DNA of 9,680 nt, taken from assembly GCA_023434465.1 (NCBI GenBank), contig JAEYSQ010000070.1:1-9680 (forward strand), in the 5' to 3' direction. Within the stretch, counting starts at the first letter, position 1. Every line of letters begins with the position of its first letter. Shown here piece after piece: positions 1-6,106 of this stretch. The notes under the pieces were generated by a model that saw nothing but the letters and a program-made list of their open reading frames with translations, had not been told where the DNA came from and did not search any database. Source of the DNA: Actinomycetes bacterium. Lineage in GTDB: Bacteria > Actinomycetota > Thermoleophilia > Solirubrobacterales > 70-9. The translations under genes were made by a program, and so were the position numbers.

Positions 1-974
1 TGCTCGGGCTGGTTCTGGTCGCCGAGCTGCTCGGTCCGCTCAGCAACGATTTCTCGACCGGCGAGAACATCGCGGCGGTCGCGATCGGTCTGGCCTTCCT
101 GCTCGCCGCGCTCGGTGTGATCAACAAGCTGAGGGGCCGGCCCTTCCGTTCCCTGCCGCGCAAGGTGGGCCGGCCGGAACTCGCGGCCTTCGTGATCATC
201 CCGGCACTCCTGCCCGGCCTGATCTCCGCTCACTGGGGAATCGCCGCCCTGACCGCGCTTTTCAACCTTGGCCTCCTGGCGCTCATCCTCGGCGTGGTCG
301 GCTTCGGCGTGATCTCGATCGTCCGCTGGGCGATGACCCGCCTACTCGACGAACTCTCACGCTCGCTCGGGCTGCTGGTCAAGGCGGTACCGCTGCTGAT
401 GATCTTCTCCCTGATCCTCTTCCTGACCCCGGAGCTGTGGGAGGTGTTCAGCTCGCTCCCCGACGCTTCGCTGTTGCTGCTGGTCGGACTTTTCGTGCTG
501 CTCGGTTCCGGCTTCCTGTTTGCCCGCATCCCCCGGGAAGTCGAGGACCTGGAGAAGGAGGCGGGGGCGGGCGGCCCGCCGCTCCGGCCCCGCCAGAGAT
601 TCAACGTCGGGCTGGTGCTGTTCGTCAGCCAATCTCTTCAGGTGCTGCTGGTCGCTTTCGCGGTCGCCTTCTTCTTCGTGATCTTCGGCATGCTGACCAT
701 CAACGCCGAGACGATCGTCCGCTGGACCGACGACCCCGCGGTGATCCTGGTCGAGTTTCCGCTGGCCGGACGGCAAGCCCAGCTGACCTCCGAACTGCTC
801 CGGGTGGCGACCGCGATGGCGTCGTTCACCGGGCTTTACTTCGCGATCTCGATGCTGACCGACGATCTGTATCGCAAGGAATTCCTCAGCCAGATCACCG
901 ACGAGATGAAGCAGACCTTCGTCCGCCGGGCCAGGTACCTCAAGCTGCTCGGCAAAGTGACGGAAGACGGGTAG
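1..974 (+). CDS. Multi-pass integral membrane protein, function unknown (5' end outside window)
   Basis: The reading frame is open from base 3 with no stop, so the gene begins upstream of the window; the GTG at 117 lies inside a hydrophobic helix and is not the likely start. The visible 323 residues hold about seven hydrophobic stretches, roughly residues 23-41, 60-76, 80-107, 124-141, 155-173, 203-232 and 266-284, counting from the first full codon. A charged cytoplasmic-type loop (about 175-200) is rich in Glu, Arg and Pro. The C-terminal tail after the last helix (TDDLYRKEF, then a basic stretch) resembles actinobacterial membrane proteins I recall only as uncharacterised. No catalytic motif or transporter signature is visible. 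It ends with TAG six bases before the end of the convergent glycosidase gene, with no obvious terminator hairpin between. A real gene is near certain; function unknown. Confidence 0.85.
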   Translation, partial: LGLVLVAELLGPLSNDFSTGENIAAVAIGLAFLLAALGVINKLRGRPFRSLPRKVGRPELAAFVIIPALLPGLISAHWGIAALTALFNLGLLALILGVVGFGVISIVRWAMTRLLDELSRSLGLLVKAVPLLMIFSLILFLTPELWEVFSSLPDASLLLLVGLFVLLGSGFLFARIPREVEDLEKEAGAGGPPLRPRQRFNVGLVLFVSQSLQVLLVAFAVAFFFVIFGMLTINAETIVRWTDDPAVILVEFPLAGRQAQLTSELLRVATAMASFTGLYFAISMLTDDLYRKEFLSQITDEMKQTFVRRARYLKLLGKVTEDG

Positions 975-980
975 AGCGTC

Positions 981-2258
981 TCAGCCCCAGGCTTCGGCCA
1001 GAGCCGCTACGGCGAGCTTGGGCGCCCCATCGATCGCGTCGTAAACCCCGTACTGGAAGTAGTCGCTGCTGAATCCCGAGCCCTGGTTCGGTGGTGGTTC
1101 GGCCTCGTCGTTGCTGTAGAGACGATGGACGATCATCGAGCGGCAGCGCGGCCGGGACTTCAGCGCGTCGGCGACCCCGGAAAGCACCTCAGCCTGGATT
1201 TCCTCTCCGTGCGCGAGGCGGTACTCGGGGGTGAAGACGTCTTCCGGCCAGGTGGAGGCCGAGGAAGCGCCGGTCTCGGTCAGCCAGATGTCCCGCGAGG
1301 TGAGCGCCAGGGCTTCGTCGACCCTTTCGACGATTCTGCCTGTTTGCCAGGTCGCAAACTCGCGGGCCCGAGCGTAGGGATCGGTGGGGTTCGATTCCGG
1401 GGCTGTGACTTCGCCGGCGGGCGGTTTACCCAGTTCGTAGGAATGAACTCCGATGTCGAACCCGAGAGGTCCGGCCGAGGTGAGCTCGGAGAGATAGTCC
1501 TGCCAGGAGGGGCGAGGCGGGAAGGCCGACTTCTCTCCCGCTGCGATGCTGGAAAGCGGGGCAAGCCCTCCGGAGAGAACCCGCATCGGGTTGGAGAACG
1601 CCCCGGCCTGCTCGCTGGTGTTCACCGCTTCGGCCGCCGCGGTGGTCAGCTCCCGGAGACGATCCGCCGGCACGTCACCGAAGATCCAGAAGTTCGGTTC
1701 GTTCAGGATCTCGACCGCGGAAACCAGCCGGGGCACCTCAGCCAGTTTGCGCGGCGCATCCAGGCGTCGCAAGGTCGCGTCAGCGAATCGTCCGAACTCG
1801 CCGTCGAACTCGGGACTGCAGGTCCGAAACGAATCATCCGGGTAGGGGCTTCCCTTGACGGCCCGACGGGAAGCTGTGACCACCGGCCCTGCCCATTCAG
1901 GACAGCCGAACACGGTCGGCAGGATCTCGACCCCCGCGGCAAGGCACTGGATCTGGATCGGATCAAGGTAGGACCAGTCCCAACTGTCAGGGCCGTCGGC
2001 CTGGACCCGGCCCCAGTCGACCCCGATCCGGATGCACCTGCCGCCTGCCGCCTTCAGATCGGGCAAGACGGAAGCAGCCGCACTGGATGTGGAGTAAGCG
2101 ACGAAATCGTCGTTGAACCCGGACAGATAACCGGGAACGGGATCGTCCCGCCAGAGGGTGCGGTCGAGCACGGCCGCACCGCCGAGCACGAGCGCGCCGC
2201 TGATCAGGCCCGCTCTCTTGAGCAGGCTGCGGCGGCTCAGTCTCGTTCGATCAGGCAT
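981..2258 (-). CDS. Tat-exported clan GH-A glycoside hydrolase-like protein
   Basis: The 425-residue product starts at ATG 2258 with a twin-arginine signal: SRRSLLK at residues 8-14, then a hydrophobic segment to about residue 30. No lipobox Cys and no clear AxA cleavage site is seen, so it may stay anchored. The rest looks like a (beta/alpha)8 barrel of glycoside hydrolase clan A: the early strand IRIGVDW (76-82), the acid/base pair Asn186-Glu187 in ILNEPNFW, His272 in GVHSY, and the likely nucleophile Glu328 in WLTETG. Both carboxylates are present, so activity is plausible. By clan rule it would be a retaining enzyme acting outside the cytoplasm on a beta-linked glycan; the family (GH5-like, GH39-like or other) and substrate cannot be fixed by eye. 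It lies 60 bases after the 71-residue gene on the same strand and may be read with it. A short dyad sits just before its start. Confidence 0.82.
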   Translation of the reverse strand: MPDRTRLSRRSLLKRAGLISGALVLGGAAVLDRTLWRDDPVPGYLSGFNDDFVAYSTSSAAASVLPDLKAAGGRCIRIGVDWGRVQADGPDSWDWSYLDPIQIQCLAAGVEILPTVFGCPEWAGPVVTASRRAVKGSPYPDDSFRTCSPEFDGEFGRFADATLRRLDAPRKLAEVPRLVSAVEILNEPNFWIFGDVPADRLRELTTAAAEAVNTSEQAGAFSNPMRVLSGGLAPLSSIAAGEKSAFPPRPSWQDYLSELTSAGPLGFDIGVHSYELGKPPAGEVTAPESNPTDPYARAREFATWQTGRIVERVDEALALTSRDIWLTETGASSASTWPEDVFTPEYRLAHGEEIQAEVLSGVADALKSRPRCRSMIVHRLYSNDEAEPPPNQGSGFSSDYFQYGVYDAIDGAPKLAVAALAEAWG

Positions 2259-2261
2259 CCA

Positions 2262-2276
2262 GGGGAGATCTTCCCC
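2262..2276 (-). promoter_or_regulatory. Short inverted repeat abutting the glycosidase start
   Basis: On the minus strand the bases read GGGGA-AGATC-TCCCC, a perfect 5-bp stem with a 5-base loop, ending three bases before the ATG at 2258. No other Shine-Dalgarno sequence is well placed, and the only purine-rich run (GGGGA) is in the distal arm, 13 bases from the start. It could be a small translation-modulating hairpin or an operator. It is short enough to occur by chance in GC-rich DNA. Confidence 0.2.
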
Positions 2277-2318
2277 CGAACGGCTGCCGGAAACAGGCCG
2301 GTGATCGCCAGTCCCGGC

Positions 2319-2534
2319 TCAGAAGCCGATGGTCTTGGCGCCGGAATCGATCCGGACGAAGATGACCTTCTCGAGATCGATCAGGAGGAGTCCCTCCTCG
2401 GTCTCGATCTCATGAGGACTCTCGCCCGAGCCGAGCGCCTTGCGCAGGTTCTTGACCTGGCTCTCGTCGAGGCGGGCCGGGATCACCTGGCCACCGTCGA
2501 AACCGATCTCGACGCTGGTCTTTGCGGAGGCCAT
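2319..2534 (-). CDS. Small 71-residue protein of unknown function, coupled to methylmalonyl-CoA epimerase
   Basis: The product is short and acidic with alternating hydrophobic residues that suggest a small beta-rich fold: VEIGFDGGQV near the N-terminus, a Lys/Arg helix-like segment (ESQVKNLRKAL, residues 24-34), then LLLIDLEKVIFVRI towards the C-terminus. I see no signal peptide, membrane segment, metal site or catalytic motif, and I do not recognise the family. The start is well supported: the upstream stop TGA and this ATG share one base (TGATG), and a strong GGAGG lies at 2542-2546, seven bases before the ATG. It is therefore almost certainly translated with the epimerase. A partner or regulatory role in acyl-CoA metabolism is possible from position only. 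It could equally be a conserved bystander. Confidence 0.72.
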   Translation of the reverse strand: MASAKTSVEIGFDGGQVIPARLDESQVKNLRKALGSGESPHEIETEEGLLLIDLEKVIFVRIDSGAKTIGF

Positions 2535-2944
2535 CAGTGATCCTCCGCCGGCTGGACGATTTCGGTGAGCACGGCACCGGTTGCGGCGGGGTGAAGGAAG
2601 GCGACCCGGCTCTGGCGGATGCCGGTGCGGGCCTCCTGGTCGATCAGCTTCACTTCCTGCTCCTTGAGTGAAGCCAGCGTTGCGTCGATGTCCTCGACCG
2701 CATAGGCGACATGGTGAAGTCCCGGTCCCTTCTTGGCGATGAACTTGCCGACCGGCGTGTCGGGACCAAGCGCGGCCAGCAATTCGACGTGGCCGTCACC
2801 GACGTCGAGCAGCACGGCCTCGACTCCCTGCGATTCGACGGTTTCGCGGTGAACGAGCTCCATCTCGAAGTTCCGCTCGTAAAGCTTGATCGCGGCATCG
2901 AGATCCTCGACCGCGACACCGATGTGGTCTATGCGAGTGAACAT
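2534..2944 (-). CDS. mce: Methylmalonyl-CoA epimerase (VOC/glyoxalase superfamily)
   Basis: This cytoplasmic enzyme interconverts (2R)- and (2S)-methylmalonyl-CoA, linking propionyl-CoA carboxylation to the B12-dependent mutase and succinyl-CoA. The 136 residues match the family's usual length and show its two beta-alpha-beta-beta-beta modules: DHIGVAVEDLDAAI at 6-19 and GLHHVAYAVEDIDATL at 75-90. Expected metal ligands are in place: His7, Glu54 (HVELL), His78 (second His of GLHH) and Glu128 (LTEIVQP); Glu128 also matches the family's catalytic glutamate. The start at ATG 2944 puts the DHIG strand at the usual place. There is no Shine-Dalgarno sequence; instead TAGGCT at 2959-2954 lies nine bases upstream, suggesting a near-leaderless mRNA starting inside the end of the M20 gene. 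No mutase or carboxylase gene is in the window. Another VOC enzyme is possible but less likely, given the GLHHVAY and LTEIVQP motifs. Confidence 0.88.
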   Translation of the reverse strand: MFTRIDHIGVAVEDLDAAIKLYERNFEMELVHRETVESQGVEAVLLDVGDGHVELLAALGPDTPVGKFIAKKGPGLHHVAYAVEDIDATLASLKEQEVKLIDQEARTGIRQSRVAFLHPAATGAVLTEIVQPAEDH

Positions 2945-2953
2945 GAAGCGGTA

Positions 2954-2959
2954 AGCCTA
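2954..2959 (-). promoter_or_regulatory. Candidate -10 hexamer for the methylmalonyl-CoA epimerase gene
   Basis: TAGGCT on the minus strand fits the TANNNT actinobacterial -10 pattern and ends nine bases before the ATG at 2944, implying a leader of only about two bases. It includes the TAG stop of the M20 gene. The same TAGGCT with the same nine-base spacing precedes the SDR gene on the other strand. No convincing -35 is seen. Confidence 0.3.
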
Positions 2960-3268
2960 GCCGAGGAGCCTCGGCGGCAGCCACGTGTAGAGGTTCTCCA
3001 TCAGTTCCACGTCCTCGACCGTGATGCGTTCGTCAGCTCCGTGGACGAGCGGCTTGGTCTCGGCCAGGGTCATGCGCTGGGGAGCGAAACCGAAGACCGT
3101 AGCGTCAAAGGCCTTGCGGAACCAGTGGCTGTCGGAGAAGCCGGGCATGACCTGCGGCAGGACCTCGGCTCCCGGTTCGACCAGTTCGACCCATTCCTCG
3201 ATCGCTTCGGCCAGCGGACCGCCGTAATCGGAGCGGTTGCCGACCACCGGATCGTTGAACTCGATCCG
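2957..3268 (-). pseudogene. Severed C-terminal part of the M20 metallopeptidase/deacylase
   Basis: These 103 codons continue the M20 reading frame directly after the amber codon at 3269-3271, with no frameshift. They read as family sequence from the first codon: RIEFNDP, then GNRSD, then PGFSDSHWF. The conserved late metal-binding His is His399 of the joined numbering, in PLVHGADE (codon at 3041-3043). Preserved codon quality right up to the terminal TAG shows the break is recent, artefactual or suppressed. Independent translation would need a GTG at 3245-3247 with no evident Shine-Dalgarno sequence, and the fragment alone has no complete active site. I treat it as the lost tail of the upstream gene. 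Confidence 0.7.
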
Positions 3269-4237
3269 CTAGTCCCCTTCGCCGAGCACGGCGTTGATCC
3301 GCTCGAGCGCTTCCTCGCCGGTCATGCCGGGCGGGGTACGGCAGTCGATCACCAGTTCGGCCCGGGAGGGGATCACGTTCTCGCGACTCGAGGCCTTCGC
3401 CATGGTCGGGGCGAGGGTCACCCCGAGCATCGGGTCGGCCAGCAGCTTGGCGACCAGCGGGTCGATCGTCTCGATCTCGGCCAGGGCCGCGTTCGGATCG
3501 TCATGACCGTGCCCCAGCAGCCGTTCGAGGAACAGATCGGTGTCCGGCGTCGACTCGGGGTCGGGCTGGCGGTGGGCGTTGGCCAGGGCGGGTGCGAGCT
3601 TGAGCAGCGCGTTGTCACCGACCCGGGGGATCGAACCGTGACCGGCCTCCCCCTCGGCGATCACGGTGAAGCGAAAGGTCCCCTTCTCCCCGACCGAGAG
3701 CGTGAAGAGCTTCCGGCCCTGGAAGTCGAGCAGCTCGCCGGCCCCCTCGTTCAGCACCCAATCGCAACGAACCGCTTCCGGATGCTCTTCGCAGAGCCAC
3801 TTGGCCCCGTAGTGGGCCCCGGTCTCCTCGTCGGCGGCGACGACCAGGATCAGGTCCCCCCGGGCAGGGCGCCAACCGGACTCGGCCAGGTTCACACAGG
3901 CGGCCACCTCGGCGGCGACCTGGTCCTTCATGTCGAGTGCGCCTCGGCCCCAGATGTACCCGTCGGCCAGATCCCCCGACCAGGGGTCACGGGACCACTC
4001 GTCGGGATCGGCCGGGACGGTGTCGACGTGGCTGATCAGGGCGAGGTTCGGCCCCGGCTGGGCTCCCCGCAGGCGTGCCACCAGGTTGGGACGCTCCGGA
4101 ACCCTGGCGAGGAACTGGCAATCCCAGCCGGACGCTTCGAGAAAGTCCCGCAGGAACTCCAGGGCGGGGCCTTCATTGCCGGGCGGGTTCACGGTGTTGA
4201 AACGGATCAGCTGCTGAAGCAGTTCGGGCGCTTTCAC
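3269..4237 (-). CDS. M20 family metallopeptidase/deacylase, cut short by an in-frame amber codon
   Basis: M20 enzymes are cytoplasmic two-zinc hydrolases that cleave amide bonds of N-acylated amino acids or small peptides (ArgE/DapE/aminoacylase-1 group). The 322 residues before the stop carry His70 and Asp72 (SHVDTVP), the bridging Asp102 (GRGALDMKD), the catalytic pair Glu137-Glu138 (ADEETG), Glu164 (NEGAG) and the dimerisation-domain His200 (GHGSIP). The stop falls where the second half of the catalytic domain resumes, so this product lacks the late metal-ligand His in PLVHGADE. Read through the TAG, the protein would be 426 residues, a normal family length. As written the product should be inactive. 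The start is GTG at 4237, with GATACT seven bases upstream and no Shine-Dalgarno sequence. It heads the minus-strand string and is divergent from the SDR gene. The exact substrate is not predictable. Confidence 0.75.
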   Translation of the reverse strand: MKAPELLQQLIRFNTVNPPGNEGPALEFLRDFLEASGWDCQFLARVPERPNLVARLRGAQPGPNLALISHVDTVPADPDEWSRDPWSGDLADGYIWGRGALDMKDQVAAEVAACVNLAESGWRPARGDLILVVAADEETGAHYGAKWLCEEHPEAVRCDWVLNEGAGELLDFQGRKLFTLSVGEKGTFRFTVIAEGEAGHGSIPRVGDNALLKLAPALANAHRQPDPESTPDTDLFLERLLGHGHDDPNAALAEIETIDPLVAKLLADPMLGVTLAPTMAKASSRENVIPSRAELVIDCRTPPGMTGEEALERINAVLGEGD

Positions 4238-4244
4238 ACAGCCC

Positions 4245-4250
4245 AGTATC
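4245..4250 (-). promoter_or_regulatory. Candidate -10 hexamer for the M20 gene (leaderless start)
   Basis: The minus strand reads GATACT followed by seven bases and then the GTG at 4237. That spacing would put the transcript start on the GTG itself. The hexamer deviates from TANNNT only at its first base. No Shine-Dalgarno sequence is present and no good -35 is seen. Confidence 0.28.
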
Positions 4251-4277
4251 CCAGTCCCCCGACTCTCCGAATCCGAC

Positions 4278-4283
4278 TAGGCT
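4278..4283 (+). promoter_or_regulatory. Candidate -10 hexamer for the SDR/GT2/GT-C operon
   Basis: TAGGCT lies nine bases before the ATG at 4293, in the 55-base divergent gap that must hold the operon's promoter. It fits TANNNT and repeats the hexamer and spacing seen before the methylmalonyl-CoA epimerase gene. No Shine-Dalgarno sequence lies between it and the ATG. The -35 region is not convincing. Confidence 0.32.
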
Positions 4284-4292
4284 CCCCATTTC

Positions 4293-5366
4293 ATGAGTGG
4301 ACTGGGGAAGATTCTCGTTACGGGCGGGGCCGGTTTCGTCGGCTCCAGCCTGGCGATCTCGCTGGCCCGCTCACACCCGGGCAGTCACGTGGTCGCGCTC
4401 GACAACCTTTACCGGCGAGGCTCCGAGCTGAACCTCGAACGGCTGGACGAAGCCGGGGTCGAGTTCGTAAGGGGTGACGTTCGCCAACCTTCCGATTTGG
4501 CTCCCTTCGATGACGTCGACGTGCTGATCGAGTGCTCGGCCGAACCATCGGTCATGTCGGGAACCGACGGAGATACCTCGTACGTCTACGAGACCAACCT
4601 GACCGGGGCCTTCAACTGCCTGGAACTGGCCCGCCGCAGCGGCTGCCAGTTCATCTTCCTTTCGACCAGCCGGGTCTATCCGATGAACGGACTGCGCCGG
4701 GCTGAACTGGTCGAGGCCGAGACCCGCTTCGAGCTGGCCGACCGGCAGTCGGCGGACGGCTGGACGAGCGCTGGCGTTGCCGAGCACATGCCACTGGAAG
4801 GCGCCCGCACCTTCTACGGGACGACCAAGCTTTCAGCCGAGTTCCTGGCGGCCGAGTTCAGTGCCCAGTTCGGTGTTCCGGCCGTGATCAACCGCTGCGG
4901 CGTGGTCGCCGGTCCCTGGCAGATGGGCAAGGTTGACCAGGGCGTGTTCACTCACTGGATGCTCGCCCACGAGTTCGAGAAGCCGCTTTCCTACATCGGC
5001 TACGGCGGAACCGGCAAGCAGGTGCGCGACCTGCTCCACGTCGACGATCTGGTTGACCTGATCGAGGAACAGATCGCCGATCCGGAGCACTGGTCCGGGC
5101 AGACTTTCAACGTCGGCGGTGGCCGTGAGATCAGCCTCTCGCTTCAGGAGACCAGTGAAATCTGCGCCCGCTTGACCGGCAACGACCTCGAGGTCGGTTC
5201 GATCCCCGAAGACCGTGACGGGGACGTGCCGCTTTACCTCTCCGATTGCTCCCGGCTGTTCGCCCACACGGCCTGGCGGCCGAAGCGGGACGCCGAGTGC
5301 GTGCTCGCCGACATCCACGCCTGGCTACGGTCGGACCGCGAACGGGTCGGACAGGTGCTGGGATGA
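4293..5366 (+). CDS. NAD-dependent sugar nucleotide epimerase/dehydratase (extended SDR), CDP-paratose 2-epimerase-like
   Basis: The 357-residue protein is an extended short-chain dehydrogenase/reductase acting on a nucleotide sugar in the cytoplasm. Visible are the Rossmann motif TGGAGFVG (10-17), Asp37 ending strand two (ALDNLYRRGSE, typical of NAD preference), the active-site Ser/Thr in FLSTSRVYP (122-130), Tyr175 and Lys179 of the YxxxK pair, NRCGVVAGPWQ (200-210), the RDLLHVDDL segment (245-253) and FNVGGG (272-277). Several of these, notably NLYRRGSELNLERL, CSAEPSV, RCGVVAGPW and SYIGYGGTGKQVRD, are what I remember of CDP-paratose 2-epimerase (tyvelose epimerase) and its actinobacterial relatives. 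The substrate may differ, as no CDP-sugar synthesis genes are in view. It is first in a three-gene plus-strand operon and its TGA overlaps the next ATG. All catalytic residues are intact. Confidence 0.88.
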   Translation: MSGLGKILVTGGAGFVGSSLAISLARSHPGSHVVALDNLYRRGSELNLERLDEAGVEFVRGDVRQPSDLAPFDDVDVLIECSAEPSVMSGTDGDTSYVYETNLTGAFNCLELARRSGCQFIFLSTSRVYPMNGLRRAELVEAETRFELADRQSADGWTSAGVAEHMPLEGARTFYGTTKLSAEFLAAEFSAQFGVPAVINRCGVVAGPWQMGKVDQGVFTHWMLAHEFEKPLSYIGYGGTGKQVRDLLHVDDLVDLIEEQIADPEHWSGQTFNVGGGREISLSLQETSEICARLTGNDLEVGSIPEDRDGDVPLYLSDCSRLFAHTAWRPKRDAECVLADIHAWLRSDRERVGQVLG

Positions 5367-6106
5367 AACTCTCGGTGGTGATCCCGGCCCGCGACGAGGA
5401 GGGCTCGATCATGGCGACGATCGACGGTGTCGTCGCAGTGCTGGAACGCGAATCGATCGATTACGAAGTGCTGGTCATCGACGACGGCAGCAAGGACGCG
5501 ACCCGCCGGCTGGTCGAAGAAGCCGGGCAGAGCAACCCGAAGATCCGCTGCCGGCCGTCCCCGTACTCGGGTGGTTTCGGGCTGGCGGTGAGGACCGGGC
5601 TTGAGGAGTTCGAAGGTGACGGGGTGGCGATCATGATGGCCGATTGCTCCGATGATCCCGAGGACCTGGTCATGTACCACCACATCCTGGAAGAAGGATG
5701 GGACTGTGCCTTCGGCTCGAGGTTCATGCCCGGGGCGGTGCTCACCAACTACCCGCGAATCAAGCTGGTCGTCAACCGGATGGCCAACGCTTTCGTCAAT
5801 GTGCTCTTCCGGCTCGGTTACAACGACACGACCAACGCCTTCAAGGCCTACCGGCGGGAGGTGATCGAGACGATCGGACCGCTGCTGTCCAAGCACTTCA
5901 ACCTGACCGTCGAGATGCCGCTGAAGGCGATCACCCGTGGGCACAGCTTCAAGGTCGTACCGACTTCCTGGACCAATCGCACCAGCGGCGAAGCGAAGCT
6001 GGCGATGCGGGAGATGGGCAGCCGCTACCTGTTCATCGTGCTCTACATCTGGCTCGAGTATCACCTCAGCCGGGGTGATTACCGCAAGGCCGAAGGGCCT
6101 GGTTGA
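5363..6106 (+). CDS. Family 2 glycosyltransferase, DPM1-like (polyprenyl-phosphate sugar synthase type)
   Basis: The 247-residue protein is a GT-A fold transferase expected to move a sugar from a nucleotide donor to an acceptor, probably polyprenyl phosphate, at the inner membrane face. The N-terminus LSVVIPARDEEGSI, Asp40-Asp41 in VIDDGS and SGGFGLAVRTGL (69-80) are typical. The usual DAD metal motif is ADCSDD (93-98) within MMADCSDDPEDL. Further conserved-looking parts are FGSRF (117-121), NRMANAF (138-144), DTTNAFKAYRREV (155-167) and HFNLTVEMPLKA (178-189). There are no C-terminal transmembrane helices. The ATG at 5363 is preferred over an upstream ATG at 5246 in the same frame because it begins the family N-terminus, overlaps the SDR stop as ATGA and has AGGTG five bases before it. 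Its stop overlaps the next start. The acceptor and sugar are inferred. Confidence 0.88.
   Translation: MKLSVVIPARDEEGSIMATIDGVVAVLERESIDYEVLVIDDGSKDATRRLVEEAGQSNPKIRCRPSPYSGGFGLAVRTGLEEFEGDGVAIMMADCSDDPEDLVMYHHILEEGWDCAFGSRFMPGAVLTNYPRIKLVVNRMANAFVNVLFRLGYNDTTNAFKAYRREVIETIGPLLSKHFNLTVEMPLKAITRGHSFKVVPTSWTNRTSGEAKLAMREMGSRYLFIVLYIWLEYHLSRGDYRKAEGPG

Noticed and set aside
117..119. GTG as start of the first membrane protein
   Set aside because: The same frame is open to the window edge and encodes a hydrophobic helix immediately upstream that continues through this codon.
975..980. Bidirectional terminator between the convergent genes ending at 974 and 981
   Set aside because: Only six bases separate the stops and I see no GC stem with a T run on either side.
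2259..2318. Rho-independent terminator after the 71-residue gene
   Set aside because: Short GC stems such as GCCGG/CCGGC can be drawn, but loops are long and no T run follows, so readthrough into the glycosidase gene seems as likely.
1125..2540. Plus-strand open frame of 471 codons antisense to the glycosidase
   Set aside because: It has no recognisable motif and shadow-type composition, while the minus strand encodes a signal peptide and both catalytic Glu residues.
3269..3271. Pyrrolysine or other programmed decoding of the amber codon
   Set aside because: Nothing in the window supports it: no downstream structure is evident, the site is not a known Pyl position in M20 enzymes, and other genes here end in TAG. 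A nonsense mutation or sequence error is simpler.
2711..4477. Long plus-strand open frame of 588 codons antisense to the epimerase and M20 genes
   Set aside because: It is rich in Arg, Gln, Asp, Val and Gly with no domain pattern, and lies opposite clearly recognisable proteins. Such stop-poor antisense frames are common in GC-rich DNA.
5246..5362. Possible upstream start giving the GT2 enzyme 39 extra residues
   Set aside because: The extension is Arg/Gly/Ala-rich, overlaps the SDR coding region extensively and precedes the true family N-terminus MKLSVVIPA, which begins at an ATGA overlap.
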